Source: Cyanobacteria bacterium CYA
GTDB lineage: Bacteria > Planctomycetota > Phycisphaerae > Phycisphaerales > UBA1924
Reading direction: 5' to 3'
Assembly (NCBI GenBank): GCA_008363215.1
Contig: RHKP01000029.1
Span: 1-46,198, forward strand
DNA length: 46,198 bases
The position numbers were made by a program, and so were the translations under genes. The notes below the pieces were generated by a model. The model was given only the letters and a program-made list of their open reading frames with translations. It was not told where the DNA came from and ran no database searches. This document shows positions 6,483 through 15,022 of this stretch, piece by piece. Every line of letters starts with the position of its first letter. Position 1 is the stretch's first letter.

Positions 6483-7016
6483 TCAGCGGATGCGCCGCCG
6501 GCGAGCCCCGAGCATCAGCAGGCCGCCGAGGGCCGTGGCCGTTCCCGGGGCGGGGATGTAGTCGATCTCCCAGCGCGAGTCGGCGCTGAACGAACCTTCA
6601 TAGATCGGGGGGTCGAAGGTGGGGAAGACGTCGTGCTGCCAGGCACCGATCTGGAGGACCCCGTTGAGGTTTGTAAACGTGTTCTCGTAGAAGAACGTGC
6701 CCGAGCCCGACCAGCCCATGTCGGCCCCTGACTCGAGGTAGACGACCCCGTCCTCGCCGGCGTCGGGACTGACCGGCGCCGCCAGCAGGAAGTAGAGATC
6801 CCCCGCGTCATAGCCCGGCTCGGGCGTGAACTCGACGAAGAGGCGGGTCTCGACGATGGTCTTGCCGGTCAGCGCGGGGGTGATGAACCCCAGCATGATG
6901 TTGATGGTGGAAGGGTCGTCGGGGAAGAAGTCGATGGTGAAGGTCTGCACGCCGGCGATGGAGGCGCCCGCAGTGGTGAGGGCAGCGGCGGCCCCCAGTT
7001 TCTCGAGGTTGCCCAT
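6483..7016 (-). CDS. Secreted protein with PAPG-type CTERM sorting tail
   Basis: The 177-residue product has an N-terminal signal-like stretch (GAAAALTTAGASIAG), a beta-rich body and the C-terminus IPAPG, a hydrophobic helix (TATALGGLLMLGA) and RRRRIR. This three-part tail is the planctomycete variant of PEP-CTERM, where exosortase removes the helix and transfers the protein to the cell surface or exopolysaccharide. AGAGGAGA a few bases before the ATG at 7016 fixes the start; an upstream in-frame ATG at 7118 lacks such a site. The body (FVEFTPEPGYDAGDLYFLL, SRWEIDYI) is not a domain I recognise. Two further genes here (31125 and 32321) have the same tail. No exosortase gene is in the window. 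Confidence 0.8.
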   Translation of the reverse strand: MGNLEKLGAAAALTTAGASIAGVQTFTIDFFPDDPSTINIMLGFITPALTGKTIVETRLFVEFTPEPGYDAGDLYFLLAAPVSPDAGEDGVVYLESGADMGWSGSGTFFYENTFTNLNGVLQIGAWQHDVFPTFDPPIYEGSFSADSRWEIDYIPAPGTATALGGLLMLGARRRRIR

Positions 7017-7097
7017 GATGTCTCCTCTCGGGTGATGGTGGCGTGTGAGCGATTCGGGCGCGGACAAGTGGAGTTGCACGGTCACAAGGAATCCGGC

Positions 7098-7127
7098 GAA
7101 AACGGAAACCGGCCTCAAGAAGGCCGG
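7098..7127 (-). terminator. Rho-independent terminator downstream of csrA
   Basis: A perfect 7-bp stem (CCGGCCT / AGGCCGG, 7109-7127) with a five-base loop is followed on the minus strand by TTTCCGTTTTC. It lies 55-85 bases after the csrA stop on that strand. Confidence 0.65.
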
Positions 7128-7181
7128 TGGGTCGTGGACAGATCGTGGACGACTGGGGGGCGCGATGCGGGTCGGTGAGGT

Positions 7182-7421
7182 TCAGCGGGCACCGGCGGCG
7201 GCGACGGGCTTGATCTCGCCGATGACGTCGACCGTGACGTGGACGCCTTCATCGACGATCTGGTCGGCGATCTCGCGCCGGTGGATCTCAATTTCACGAG
7301 GGAACTCAAAGGCGATGCGCACACGTTCGCCCTTGACCGAGGCGATTCGGACGATGCCGATCGGATTTTTCGGGTCGCCGATGACGACCTCTTCGCCCTC
7401 ACGACGGGTGATGACAAGCAT
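7182..7421 (-). CDS. csrA: Carbon storage regulator CsrA
   Basis: CsrA is a small dimeric RNA-binding protein that blocks or promotes translation by binding GGA loops in leaders. The product (79 residues) starts MLVITRREGEEVVIG, keeps GIVRIASVKGERVRIAFEFP and the RNA-contact region EIEIHRREI with Arg48, which corresponds to Arg44 of the E. coli protein. It has a short insertion (DPKNP) in the first hairpin and a C-terminal extension of about 20 residues beyond the usual 61. The ATG at 7421 matches the family start and has a G-rich stretch (GGGGGGCG) just upstream; a longer open frame to 7481 is not needed. It lies in tandem downstream of the Nfu gene and has its own terminator. Confidence 0.95.
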   Translation of the reverse strand: MLVITRREGEEVVIGDPKNPIGIVRIASVKGERVRIAFEFPREIEIHRREIADQIVDEGVHVTVDVIGEIKPVAAAGAR

Positions 7422-7533
7422 ATTCGCCCCCCAAACAACAGCCTCCGCACCAATCGCAGTATACAGACTCGCCCCCTTCAATCGAGCGGAAACCGACGGG
7501 TTGTGTCATGTTGGCACGGGTCATGCCGCCGGA

Positions 7534-7797
7534 TCAGGGGGTGGCTTCCACTCTCTTCACTTCGGGTATATGTTGGCGCAGGTTGCGTTCCACACCCATC
7601 TGGAGGGTCATTTCGCTCGATGGGCAACCGACGCAGGCGCCGTGGAAGCGGATGCGGACGATGCCGGTGGTGGTCAGTTCGACCAGTTCGAGGTCGCCGC
7701 CGTCAGCCTGGACAGCCGGGCGGATGAGGTCGATCACGCGGCGGACGCGCTCGAAGAGTTCCCCGTGCCGGAGAATGGTGGGATCTGAATCAGGCAC
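7534..7797 (-). CDS. NifU C-terminal-domain (Nfu-type) iron-sulfur protein
   Basis: Nfu proteins carry a 4Fe-4S cluster between two subunits and hand it to target apoproteins. The 87-residue product is a single domain: VIDLIRPAVQADGGDLELVEL (21-41) and the cluster-binding motif GACVGCPSSEMTL with Cys55 and Cys58. No ATG fits. I take GTG 7797, ten residues before the conserved helix; the frame continues upstream without another convincing start. No strong ribosome binding site is visible. The gene lies 113 bases upstream of csrA on the same strand and diverges from the lipoprotein gene at 7846. No other Fe-S assembly gene is in the window. Confidence 0.9.
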   Translation of the reverse strand: MPDSDPTILRHGELFERVRRVIDLIRPAVQADGGDLELVELTTTGIVRIRFHGACVGCPSSEMTLQMGVERNLRQHIPEVKRVEATP

Positions 7798-7845
7798 GTC
7801 TGATGATAGGGCCTGATGCCGGCGAGATGACGCTACGCTTTGCGG

Positions 7846-9351
7846 ATGAAGGACCAAAAGATCATCTGCGCCGGCCTGTTGGTGCTGCTGCTCGCCTCGT
7901 GCTCGTCGCCGCGGTATACGCCCTCGGGCAACGCGCTGCTGGACCTGCGGAACCCGGACCTGCGTCCTGAGCAGCGGGTCGAGGCGGCCGATGACGCCTG
8001 GGCACTGATGCTCTCCGAGGAGCAGGACCGGGACACGACGCGGGCGGCGTTCAAGGATCTGGTGTGGTCTTCGGCGGCGCCGATCGACGTGCGGGCGGCG
8101 TGCGTGGCACATCTGCTTGATGACCCTGACGCGGCGGGGCAGATGGACGCGCGAGCGATGGCCAATCTGATGCTGCCGACCGAGCGTTCTCGCACGGTGG
8201 TGTCGGTGATCGCGGCTCGGGCGGGGCAGTATGGGTGGAAGGAAATGACCAGTGCGCTGGTGCGCTCGTACGCCCGCCCGGTCGAGGGAGTGGAGGATGA
8301 CCAGCGGGCCGAGCGCGTGGCGCTGATGCAGTTGCATCCGGATCGTCCGCTGGCCGAGGTGCTGTTCGAGGTGTTTCTCGATCCCGGGTATGAGGACACG
8401 CCGGCCGAGTTGCGGCTGAACCAGCGCACGCGGGCGGATGTGTGGGATCTGCTGGGGCGAGTGGATGAGAGCGGGGCGTTGCGGCGCGGGCTGATCCAGC
8501 GCGCGCAGGCGGGCGACGTGCCGGATTCGACCCGGGCGTCGGTACGGGCGTTGCAGCGGGCGCTGGAGAACTTGTCGGTGGTGCCGCGGACGGGCGACGA
8601 GTTGCGCTGGATCGAGTCGTTGAACAACGGCTCGGCGGAGAACGAGCGGTGGTGGTCGCAGGCAAGCGGCGCGGTGAGCGCGCTCTCGGGCGACCGGGGT
8701 GCGGGGCTGGAGATGCGACACATTGAGCCGATCCGCTGGGCGTCGCAGCACCGGCCCGAACTACTTGCCCGCTCGCGGGAGGAGTTGCTCGACGAACTGT
8801 CGCGGGCGGTCGAGGGGCGGACGCACGTGAAGCGCACGGCCGAGCAGCGTGTGCTCGACCAGCCCCGGCGTGAGCGCCTGTCGGACTGGGCGGCGCAACT
8901 GACCTGGAGCGACCTGGTGGCGATTCACGTGATCGATATCGCGTCGCGCGACCCCGGCGTGGTCAAGCGCTTGTACGAGCAAGTGGACATCGACCGGCAG
9001 GACCGCACGACTGAGTACGGCGGCGTGATCGAACCGAGCGAGGGCTCGTCGTTCCGCATCCTGCTGTTTCGTCCGCGCGTGCGTGATCGCAACAGCGACA
9101 CCGAGTTCGTGGCCAGCGAGGACATGATCCGCTACGCCGACCGGGCGCTGGCGTTCTATCACCAGCACGTGCAAAGCGGGGCGGAGAGCAAGCACGCCGG
9201 GCCGAGCGAGGCCGACCTGGTCTACGCGGCCCGGTCGGGGCGCTCGTGCGTGGTGTTCACGGCGGTGGGCAAGTCGGGGCTGAACGTGGACTACTACCAG
9301 CCCAACGGGGTGGTGATCGACCTTGGAACCGTCGGGGACGCCGAGCCCTGA
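7846..9351 (+). CDS. Lipoprotein of unknown function
   Basis: The 501-residue product starts MKDQKIICAGLLVLLLASC, a lipoprotein signal whose lipobox puts the acylated Cys at 19. The rest is hydrophilic and mostly helical, with Arg/Glu-rich stretches (RVEAADDAWALMLSEEQDRD) reminiscent of HEAT-like repeats, and a more beta-rich C-terminal third ending VDYYQPNGVVIDLG. I recognise no family. A TTG at 7840 could start two codons earlier, but ATG 7846 is preferred. The stop is two bases before the ATG of an M48 metalloprotease, so the two are almost certainly co-translated. A role in envelope protein turnover together with the protease is plausible but inferred only from position. Confidence 0.85.
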   Translation: MKDQKIICAGLLVLLLASCSSPRYTPSGNALLDLRNPDLRPEQRVEAADDAWALMLSEEQDRDTTRAAFKDLVWSSAAPIDVRAACVAHLLDDPDAAGQMDARAMANLMLPTERSRTVVSVIAARAGQYGWKEMTSALVRSYARPVEGVEDDQRAERVALMQLHPDRPLAEVLFEVFLDPGYEDTPAELRLNQRTRADVWDLLGRVDESGALRRGLIQRAQAGDVPDSTRASVRALQRALENLSVVPRTGDELRWIESLNNGSAENERWWSQASGAVSALSGDRGAGLEMRHIEPIRWASQHRPELLARSREELLDELSRAVEGRTHVKRTAEQRVLDQPRRERLSDWAAQLTWSDLVAIHVIDIASRDPGVVKRLYEQVDIDRQDRTTEYGGVIEPSEGSSFRILLFRPRVRDRNSDTEFVASEDMIRYADRALAFYHQHVQSGAESKHAGPSEADLVYAARSGRSCVVFTAVGKSGLNVDYYQPNGVVIDLGTVGDAEP

Positions 9352-9353
9352 AT

Positions 9354-10790
9354 ATGCACGCGTTGATCCTGAGCGCCTTTGCGGCGCTGTATCTCTCGGA
9401 GGAGTTCGGCGCGCCGCTTGTGCCGGCGCCGGCGGGCTGGGCGCTGGCGTTCTCGCTGGGTGCGACGGGCGCGGCGCTTGCGGCGCTTTGGTGTGTGTCG
9501 GGCTACCAGGTGCGCCGGCTCGATCGGGACGGGCGCGTGCGGCGCGTGCGGGCCGTGGAATCGCTCGCGTCCGCGACGCGGTGGATCCTGCTGGGCGTGC
9601 ATGCGGGCGCCTGCGCGCTTGGGCTGCTCGGGCATGTGCGGGGGAGAATGGGTGACCTCGTCGCGCTTGATGAACTGGTCGCCCTTTCGCCGTTCGTGCT
9701 GGGGTTGTGCGCGGTCGAGTTCATCGTGTACCCGGTGCAGCGTCGGCTGCGCGATGCGATGACGATCCGCTCGCTGGACCAGGGTCTGCCGGTGCATCCG
9801 TACCCGCCGCGAGGGCGCTTCGTGTGGCTGTGGGCGCGGCATCACGTGTTCTTCATGCTGGTGCCGCTGTCGATCCTGCTCGCCTGGGCCGAAGGCGCCG
9901 AGCGGCTGGTGGGGCGGTTTTCGCTGAACGGACCGGATCGTGATGCAACGCTGCTGGGTGTCGAGGTGCTGGGGTTGCTGCTGGTTTTTGCGTTTATTCC
10001 GCCGCTGCTGGTGCGGATCTGGGACACGGTGCCGCTGCGTTCAGGCCCGCTGCTCGATCGCCTGGCCGAGATGGCGCGGGCGCACCGGGTGGGCGTGCGG
10101 GCGTTCCTGGTGTGGCGCACCAGCGGGCTGATGCTCAACGGGGCGGCGATCGGGCTGATCCGCCCGCTGCGCTACGTCGTGCTGACCGACGCGCTGCTGG
10201 ATCGCCTGACGCCGATGGAGATCGAGGCGGTGGCGGCCCACGAGATCGGACACATCCGGCACCGGCACACGCCCTGGCTGGCCGCGTCGGTGATCGGATC
10301 GGTGCTTCTCTTCGGCACGCCGGTGGGCTGGGCGACGATGCTCCTCGCCCCCGGGACGCTGTGGAGCGACGTGGCGTTCGGCGCCGGTGTCGGTCTGACG
10401 CTGGTGCTCACGCTGGTCGTGCTGGGCATGGTCTCGCGGCGTTTCGAGCGACAGGCCGATGCCTTCGCCGCCCGTCATCTCAGCGGCGAGCGGCGCGGCG
10501 GAGAGAGGGTGGAAGTGACGGCTGCGTCGGCGCTGGCGATGTCGACAGCCCTGTCGCGCGTGGCCGAGGCGCACGACATCATCATCGACCGCCCGACCTT
10601 CCGGCACGGGTCGATCCGGCGGCGCATGCGCTCGCTGTCGGGGGCGGTGGGGTTGAGGTCGGATCGACTCCCGGCGGACCGTGCGGCTCGCCGCGCCTGT
10701 TACGCCGTGGCGGCGATGCTGCTCATCGGCGCGGCGCTGGCGATGATCGATGTGGTGCTAAGCGCGGGAGGGTTGGGGGTGGTGGGGTGA
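9354..10790 (+). CDS. M48-family membrane zinc metalloprotease
   Basis: The 478-residue protein has several N-terminal transmembrane helices (about 25-50, 73-95, 105-128, 165-180, 200-221). A catalytic domain follows with the zinc motif HEIGH (296-300), preceded by YVVLTDALLDRLTPMEIEAVAAHE. Another two helices come after it (about 308-330 and 345-365), then FERQADAFAARHL, which supplies the downstream zinc ligand region (E-x-x-A-D). This layout fits HtpX/Ste24-like proteases that cut membrane or signal-adjacent peptides. It is shifted in length from HtpX (about 290 residues) by the long N-terminal membrane region. The ATG at 9354 lies two bases after the lipoprotein stop; longer starts inside the lipoprotein gene are unlikely. 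Confidence 0.9.
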   Translation: MHALILSAFAALYLSEEFGAPLVPAPAGWALAFSLGATGAALAALWCVSGYQVRRLDRDGRVRRVRAVESLASATRWILLGVHAGACALGLLGHVRGRMGDLVALDELVALSPFVLGLCAVEFIVYPVQRRLRDAMTIRSLDQGLPVHPYPPRGRFVWLWARHHVFFMLVPLSILLAWAEGAERLVGRFSLNGPDRDATLLGVEVLGLLLVFAFIPPLLVRIWDTVPLRSGPLLDRLAEMARAHRVGVRAFLVWRTSGLMLNGAAIGLIRPLRYVVLTDALLDRLTPMEIEAVAAHEIGHIRHRHTPWLAASVIGSVLLFGTPVGWATMLLAPGTLWSDVAFGAGVGLTLVLTLVVLGMVSRRFERQADAFAARHLSGERRGGERVEVTAASALAMSTALSRVAEAHDIIIDRPTFRHGSIRRRMRSLSGAVGLRSDRLPADRAARRACYAVAAMLLIGAALAMIDVVLSAGGLGVVG

Positions 10791-10883
10791 GAAGGGGATC
10801 GGCCATCAGCGACCGACCATCAGGGGCCGACTGTCGCAACGCAGAATTCCGGGCCTGATCTCCATCGGCGGATCGCTTGCCCC

Positions 10884-11954
10884 TCATACCTGCCTGTCGG
10901 AGCCGTCGCTGCCGACGCGGATGGTCTTTCGCGTCAGGTCGTGGTAGGCCGTGATGTAGCGGACGGTGCGTGAGCGCGCCCGCATGACGACCGACTGGGT
11001 GCGGGCGATGGTGCCGTTGACGGTGACGCCGCGGAGCAGGGCGCTGTCGGTGATGCCGGTGGCGGCGAAGACGATGCCGTCACCCTTGGCCATGTCTTCG
11101 GAGGTGTAGGCGCGGAGGATGTCCTCGTCGGTGAAGCCCTGGTCGAGGATGCTCTTGCGTTCGGCGTCGTCGCGAGGCCACATGCGCCCGATGATTTCGC
11201 CTCCGAGACATTTGATGGCGGCGGCGGCGAGGACGGCCTCGGGCGCGCCGCCGATGCCCATGTAGATATCTACGCCCGAGTCGGGCATGGAGGGGGCGAT
11301 GGCGCCGGCGACGTCGCCGTCACCGATCATGCGGACCGAGGCGCCGGTCTTGCGGATCTGTGCGATGAGTTTTTCATGGCGCGGTCGGTCGAGCACGCAG
11401 ACGACCAGATCGCGGACGCGCTTGCCCATCTTGAGCGCGACCAGTTCGAGGTTCTGCTCGACCGGTGCGTCGAACCGCACCTGTCCGGGTCCGTCCTTCA
11501 CTTTCGGGCCCACCGCGATCTTTTCCATGTACACCGTCGGAACGTCAGCCAGCGCGACTTCATCCTCGCTCTTGCACTTGGCCGCCGCGATGACGGCCAC
11601 GGCGCCGTTCAGACCCTTGGCAGTCAGCGTCGTGCCGTCGATGGGGTCAACGGCGATGGAGATGTGCGGCGATCCTGGCCTCCAGTTGCCGAGTTTTTCG
11701 CCGACGAAAATGCCGGGGGCCTCATCCTTGATGCCTTCGCCGATCTGGCACGTGCCGCACATGTCGACGTACTGGAGCATGCCGCGGATGGCGTCGGTGG
11801 CGGCGGCGTCGGCGGCTTCCTTGTCGCCCTTGCCGATCCACTTGAGCACGTTGAGGGCGGCCGCCTCACTGGCTCGCACCAGGTCGAGCCCCATCAGTTT
11901 TTCGGGCTCGAACGATGGACCGGGACCGGTGGTTCTGATGGTAACGTCGGACAT
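10884..11954 (-). CDS. glpX: Fructose-1,6-bisphosphatase class II
   Basis: GlpX hydrolyses fructose 1,6-bisphosphate to fructose 6-phosphate, the committed step of gluconeogenesis. The 356-residue product has the family marks in order: MGLDLVRASEAAAL (21-34), IGEGIKDEAP with metal-binding Glu73, the metal site DPIDGTT (103-109), DRPRHEKLI, GDGDVAGAI and GIGGAPEAVLAAAAIKCLGGE. In some bacteria the same fold also removes the 1-phosphate of sedoheptulose 1,7-bisphosphate. A GGGAG a few bases before the ATG at 11954 supports this start over an open frame to 12005. It stands alone and diverges from the M14 peptidase gene. Confidence 0.96.
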   Translation of the reverse strand: MSDVTIRTTGPGPSFEPEKLMGLDLVRASEAAALNVLKWIGKGDKEAADAAATDAIRGMLQYVDMCGTCQIGEGIKDEAPGIFVGEKLGNWRPGSPHISIAVDPIDGTTLTAKGLNGAVAVIAAAKCKSEDEVALADVPTVYMEKIAVGPKVKDGPGQVRFDAPVEQNLELVALKMGKRVRDLVVCVLDRPRHEKLIAQIRKTGASVRMIGDGDVAGAIAPSMPDSGVDIYMGIGGAPEAVLAAAAIKCLGGEIIGRMWPRDDAERKSILDQGFTDEDILRAYTSEDMAKGDGIVFAATGITDSALLRGVTVNGTIARTQSVVMRARSRTVRYITAYHDLTRKTIRVGSDGSDRQV

Positions 11955-12139
11955 GACTGCTCCCTCGGCGCCGGAGGATGCTGGGTCTGTACCAGCGCTC
12001 GGCAAGACCCGCCGAGCCGTTCAAAGCATAGCGACACGGGGGCCCCTGGGCTCACGTCGAGGGCGCGTGCAGTGGGGCGGAGCCGGACTCGGGCGGCCCG
12101 ACAAGGCCGGTACACTCCTGCTCTTAGGAGGTGTCGTCC

Positions 12140-14992
12140 ATGCACCAGTTTGCTTCGCTTGTCGTTGCGATGTGCGTTGCGTGCGTCGTGTTCGGGCAGG
12201 AGTTGGTCTACGACGCTGCGTTCTTCCCGGGGGCGGCCCACGACCCGGCAATTGACACGCCGGAGAAGATCCTGGGCTTTGCCATGGGCGACCGGCCGAC
12301 GACGCACGCGGAAATCGAAAAGTGCCTGAAGCGGTGGGACGAGCAGAGCGAGCGGGCCTTGCTCGTTTCGCACGGGCAGACGCATGAAGGGCGGACGCTG
12401 TACCACATCATCATCTCATCGCCGCGGAACATGGCCCGGATCGAGCAGATCAAGAAGGACCTGGCGACGCTGGGAAACCCGCGCGGATTGTCAGAAGCGG
12501 CGGGAAAGGCACTGCTCGACCGCACGCCGGCAACGGCCTGGATGGCGTACTCGATCCACGGTGACGAGTTGTCGGGGGCCGACGCGGGGCTGGCGCTGGC
12601 GTGGCACTACATCGCGTGTACCGATCAGTCCGTGCTGGATCTGCTCGACCAGACGGTGGTGATCATCGATCCGTTGATGAACCCGGACGGGCGGGACCGC
12701 TACCTTGCGCAGTTGCGCGAGTTTCGCGGGGCCGTGCCGTCGGTCGACGATCAGGCGCGCCTGCACGGCGGGCGCTGGCCCTGGGGACGCACCAACCATT
12801 ACCTCTTTGACATGAACCGCGACTGGATTTTCGGGATGTGCCCGGAGACACGTGGGCGGATCGCGGCCGCGGGACCGTGGCAGCCGATGCTGTTCGTCGA
12901 TGCGCACGAGATGGACACGCAGGATACCTACCTCTTCACGCCCAGCCGCGAGCCGATCAATCCGAACTACACGGCGTTTCAGAAGCGATGGCTGGACGAG
13001 TTCGCAGGCGATCACGCCGGCGCGTTTGACGCGCAGGGCTGGCGTTATTACACCGGCGAATGGGCGGACGACTGGTACCCCGGTTATTCGAACGCGTGGG
13101 CGTCGTTTCGCGGGGGCATCGGCATTCTCTACGAGCAGGCCGGCGTGGACTGGTTCGGCGTGCGCCGGGCCGCCGGGAACGTGCTGACGTATCGCCAGAG
13201 CGTGCATCAGCAGTTGCTCAGTTCGCTGGCCAACGTACGGACGCTGTTTGAGAACCGCGCGGAGATCAAGCAAGGCTGGCTGGCCGGGCGACGGGCATGC
13301 GTGTCGAGTGATGGGGCGTATGCGCGGCGGGTCTTCGCCGTCGTGCCGGGTGCGAACCCGTCGCGCGTCGACGCGTTCCTCGATGCGATGCGTCTCCAGG
13401 GCTTCGAGACGTACCTGCTGGGATCGGAATGGAGCGGGCCCGGCGTTGATCGGCTCGGGCGCGCGCATGAGAGCGTCTCACTTCCGGCCGGCACCATCGT
13501 GATTCCCAACGCCCAGCCCAATGCCAACCTGCTGGCGGCCATGCTCGAGTTCGACCCGCGGATGAACGAGGCGTTTCTGGCCGAGGAACGGCGCGACCTG
13601 ATCCGCAACGGGCAGACGTGGATGTACGACGTCACAGGTTGGTCGCTGCCGATGCTGTATGACCTCGAGGCGTACGAACTGGACACGGCGCTGCCCGACG
13701 GCGTCAAGCCTCTGGTCGAGATCGAGCGGGCCGAGCCGGGTCTGCGCCGGCGTGATGCGGGCCAGGGCTGGGTGATCGACGGGGCTGATGACGCCGTGCC
13801 GGCGCTGGCGATGAAACTCATGCTTGCCGGGGTGCGCGTGCGATTGGCCGACGAAGCGTTCACGTGGGGCGAGCGTGGGTTCGCCCGCGGCTCGATCGTG
13901 ATCACGCGTGAAGACAACCCGCGCGGATCAGCCGAGTGGATCGACACGCTCGACCGCCTGTGCCGTGAGGCTCAACTGGCGGCCGAGCCGATCGCGACGG
14001 GTCTGGGCGCCGGGGATGTGGCGGACATCGGTGGGGAGCACTTTGATCTTCTGGCCACGCCGCGCATCGCAGTGCTCAGCGAGTCGCCGGTGGATTCCGG
14101 CGATTTCGGCTCGATCTGGTACACGCTGGACGAGCGCTACCAGTTGCCCGCGACACATCTGCCGTGCGCGAGCCTGTCGTACGCAGACCTGCGCCGCTAC
14201 AACGTGCTCATTGCGCCCGGCGGTGCGGGAGAACTGCTCGCTGACGCCACGGACAAATTGCGTACCTGGATCGAGTCGGGCGGCACGTTGATCGCCATCG
14301 GCTCGTCGGGCTTCGAGATCGCGCAGGAAGGGGGATTGTCGTCGGCCCGCGCCCTTGAAGACGTGCTCGGCGCGCTCGACGAGTACGAGATCGCCGTATT
14401 GCGCGAATGGGCGGCCGATGCCGAGGTCTTCGATGCCGAGACCGTCTGGTCGCACGGCGTATTGTCGGGCAAGCCCGCGTACCCGTGGGATGACATCGAC
14501 CTCGATCGAGGCAGCGAAGAGGAACTGACCCGGCGCGATGACTGGCAGCGCCAGTTCATGCCGCCCGGCACCGTGCTGGCCACGCGCACCGACGACGAAC
14601 ACTGGCTGACCGTCGGCTGCGGGCCTGACCTGCCGATCCTCTTCAGTTCGACCGGCGTGCTGATGGCCAAGGACGAGGTCGAAGCGCCGATCCGCTACGG
14701 CGTGCTGGAAGACGACGCCACGGCCGACGAGCCGCGCCGCGCCGGCTGGTGCACGATTCCGGCCGGCAAGGAGTTGCGCCTGCGGATGAGCGGACTGCTC
14801 TGGCCCGAGGCGGCGCACCGCATCGCCAACTCGGCCGCGGTGACGCGGGAAGGCGTGGGTCGCGGGCAGATCATCCTGTTCGCCGATCCGCCGACCTTCC
14901 GTGCCGCCAGCCTGGGAACCACGCGCGTCTTCCTCAACGCGGTGGTCTATGGCCCGGGGATGGGGGCGTCGGCGCCGATCCTCGAGCCGTGA
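12140..14992 (+). CDS. M14-family zinc carboxypeptidase with C-terminal GATase-like domain
   Basis: The 950-residue exported protein begins MHQFASLVVAMCVACVVFGQ. A carboxypeptidase A-like domain follows. The zinc motif HGDE gives His140 and Glu143, NPDGRDRY (181-188) is the usual M14 sequence, and DAHE gives a third candidate His at 256. The C-terminal half contains a Rossmann-like domain (YNVLIAPGGAGELLADATDKL, then SGGTLIAIGSSG) like the glutamine amidotransferase fold found behind other bacterial M14 peptidases. The likely job is degrading peptides outside the cytoplasm for nutrition. AGGAGGTG at 12126-12133 fixes the ATG. The gene is convergent with rdgB. No partner protease is beside it. 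Confidence 0.93.
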   Translation: MHQFASLVVAMCVACVVFGQELVYDAAFFPGAAHDPAIDTPEKILGFAMGDRPTTHAEIEKCLKRWDEQSERALLVSHGQTHEGRTLYHIIISSPRNMARIEQIKKDLATLGNPRGLSEAAGKALLDRTPATAWMAYSIHGDELSGADAGLALAWHYIACTDQSVLDLLDQTVVIIDPLMNPDGRDRYLAQLREFRGAVPSVDDQARLHGGRWPWGRTNHYLFDMNRDWIFGMCPETRGRIAAAGPWQPMLFVDAHEMDTQDTYLFTPSREPINPNYTAFQKRWLDEFAGDHAGAFDAQGWRYYTGEWADDWYPGYSNAWASFRGGIGILYEQAGVDWFGVRRAAGNVLTYRQSVHQQLLSSLANVRTLFENRAEIKQGWLAGRRACVSSDGAYARRVFAVVPGANPSRVDAFLDAMRLQGFETYLLGSEWSGPGVDRLGRAHESVSLPAGTIVIPNAQPNANLLAAMLEFDPRMNEAFLAEERRDLIRNGQTWMYDVTGWSLPMLYDLEAYELDTALPDGVKPLVEIERAEPGLRRRDAGQGWVIDGADDAVPALAMKLMLAGVRVRLADEAFTWGERGFARGSIVITREDNPRGSAEWIDTLDRLCREAQLAAEPIATGLGAGDVADIGGEHFDLLATPRIAVLSESPVDSGDFGSIWYTLDERYQLPATHLPCASLSYADLRRYNVLIAPGGAGELLADATDKLRTWIESGGTLIAIGSSGFEIAQEGGLSSARALEDVLGALDEYEIAVLREWAADAEVFDAETVWSHGVLSGKPAYPWDDIDLDRGSEEELTRRDDWQRQFMPPGTVLATRTDDEHWLTVGCGPDLPILFSSTGVLMAKDEVEAPIRYGVLEDDATADEPRRAGWCTIPAGKELRLRMSGLLWPEAAHRIANSAAVTREGVGRGQIILFADPPTFRAASLGTTRVFLNAVVYGPGMGASAPILEP

Positions 14993-15022
14993 TGCGGTGT
15001 CGGCGACTATGGGGCGCGTTGC

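Noticed and set aside
7441..7500. TATACT as a csrA promoter -10 element on the minus strand
   Set aside because: No acceptable -35 hexamer at 16-18 bases; too weak to list.
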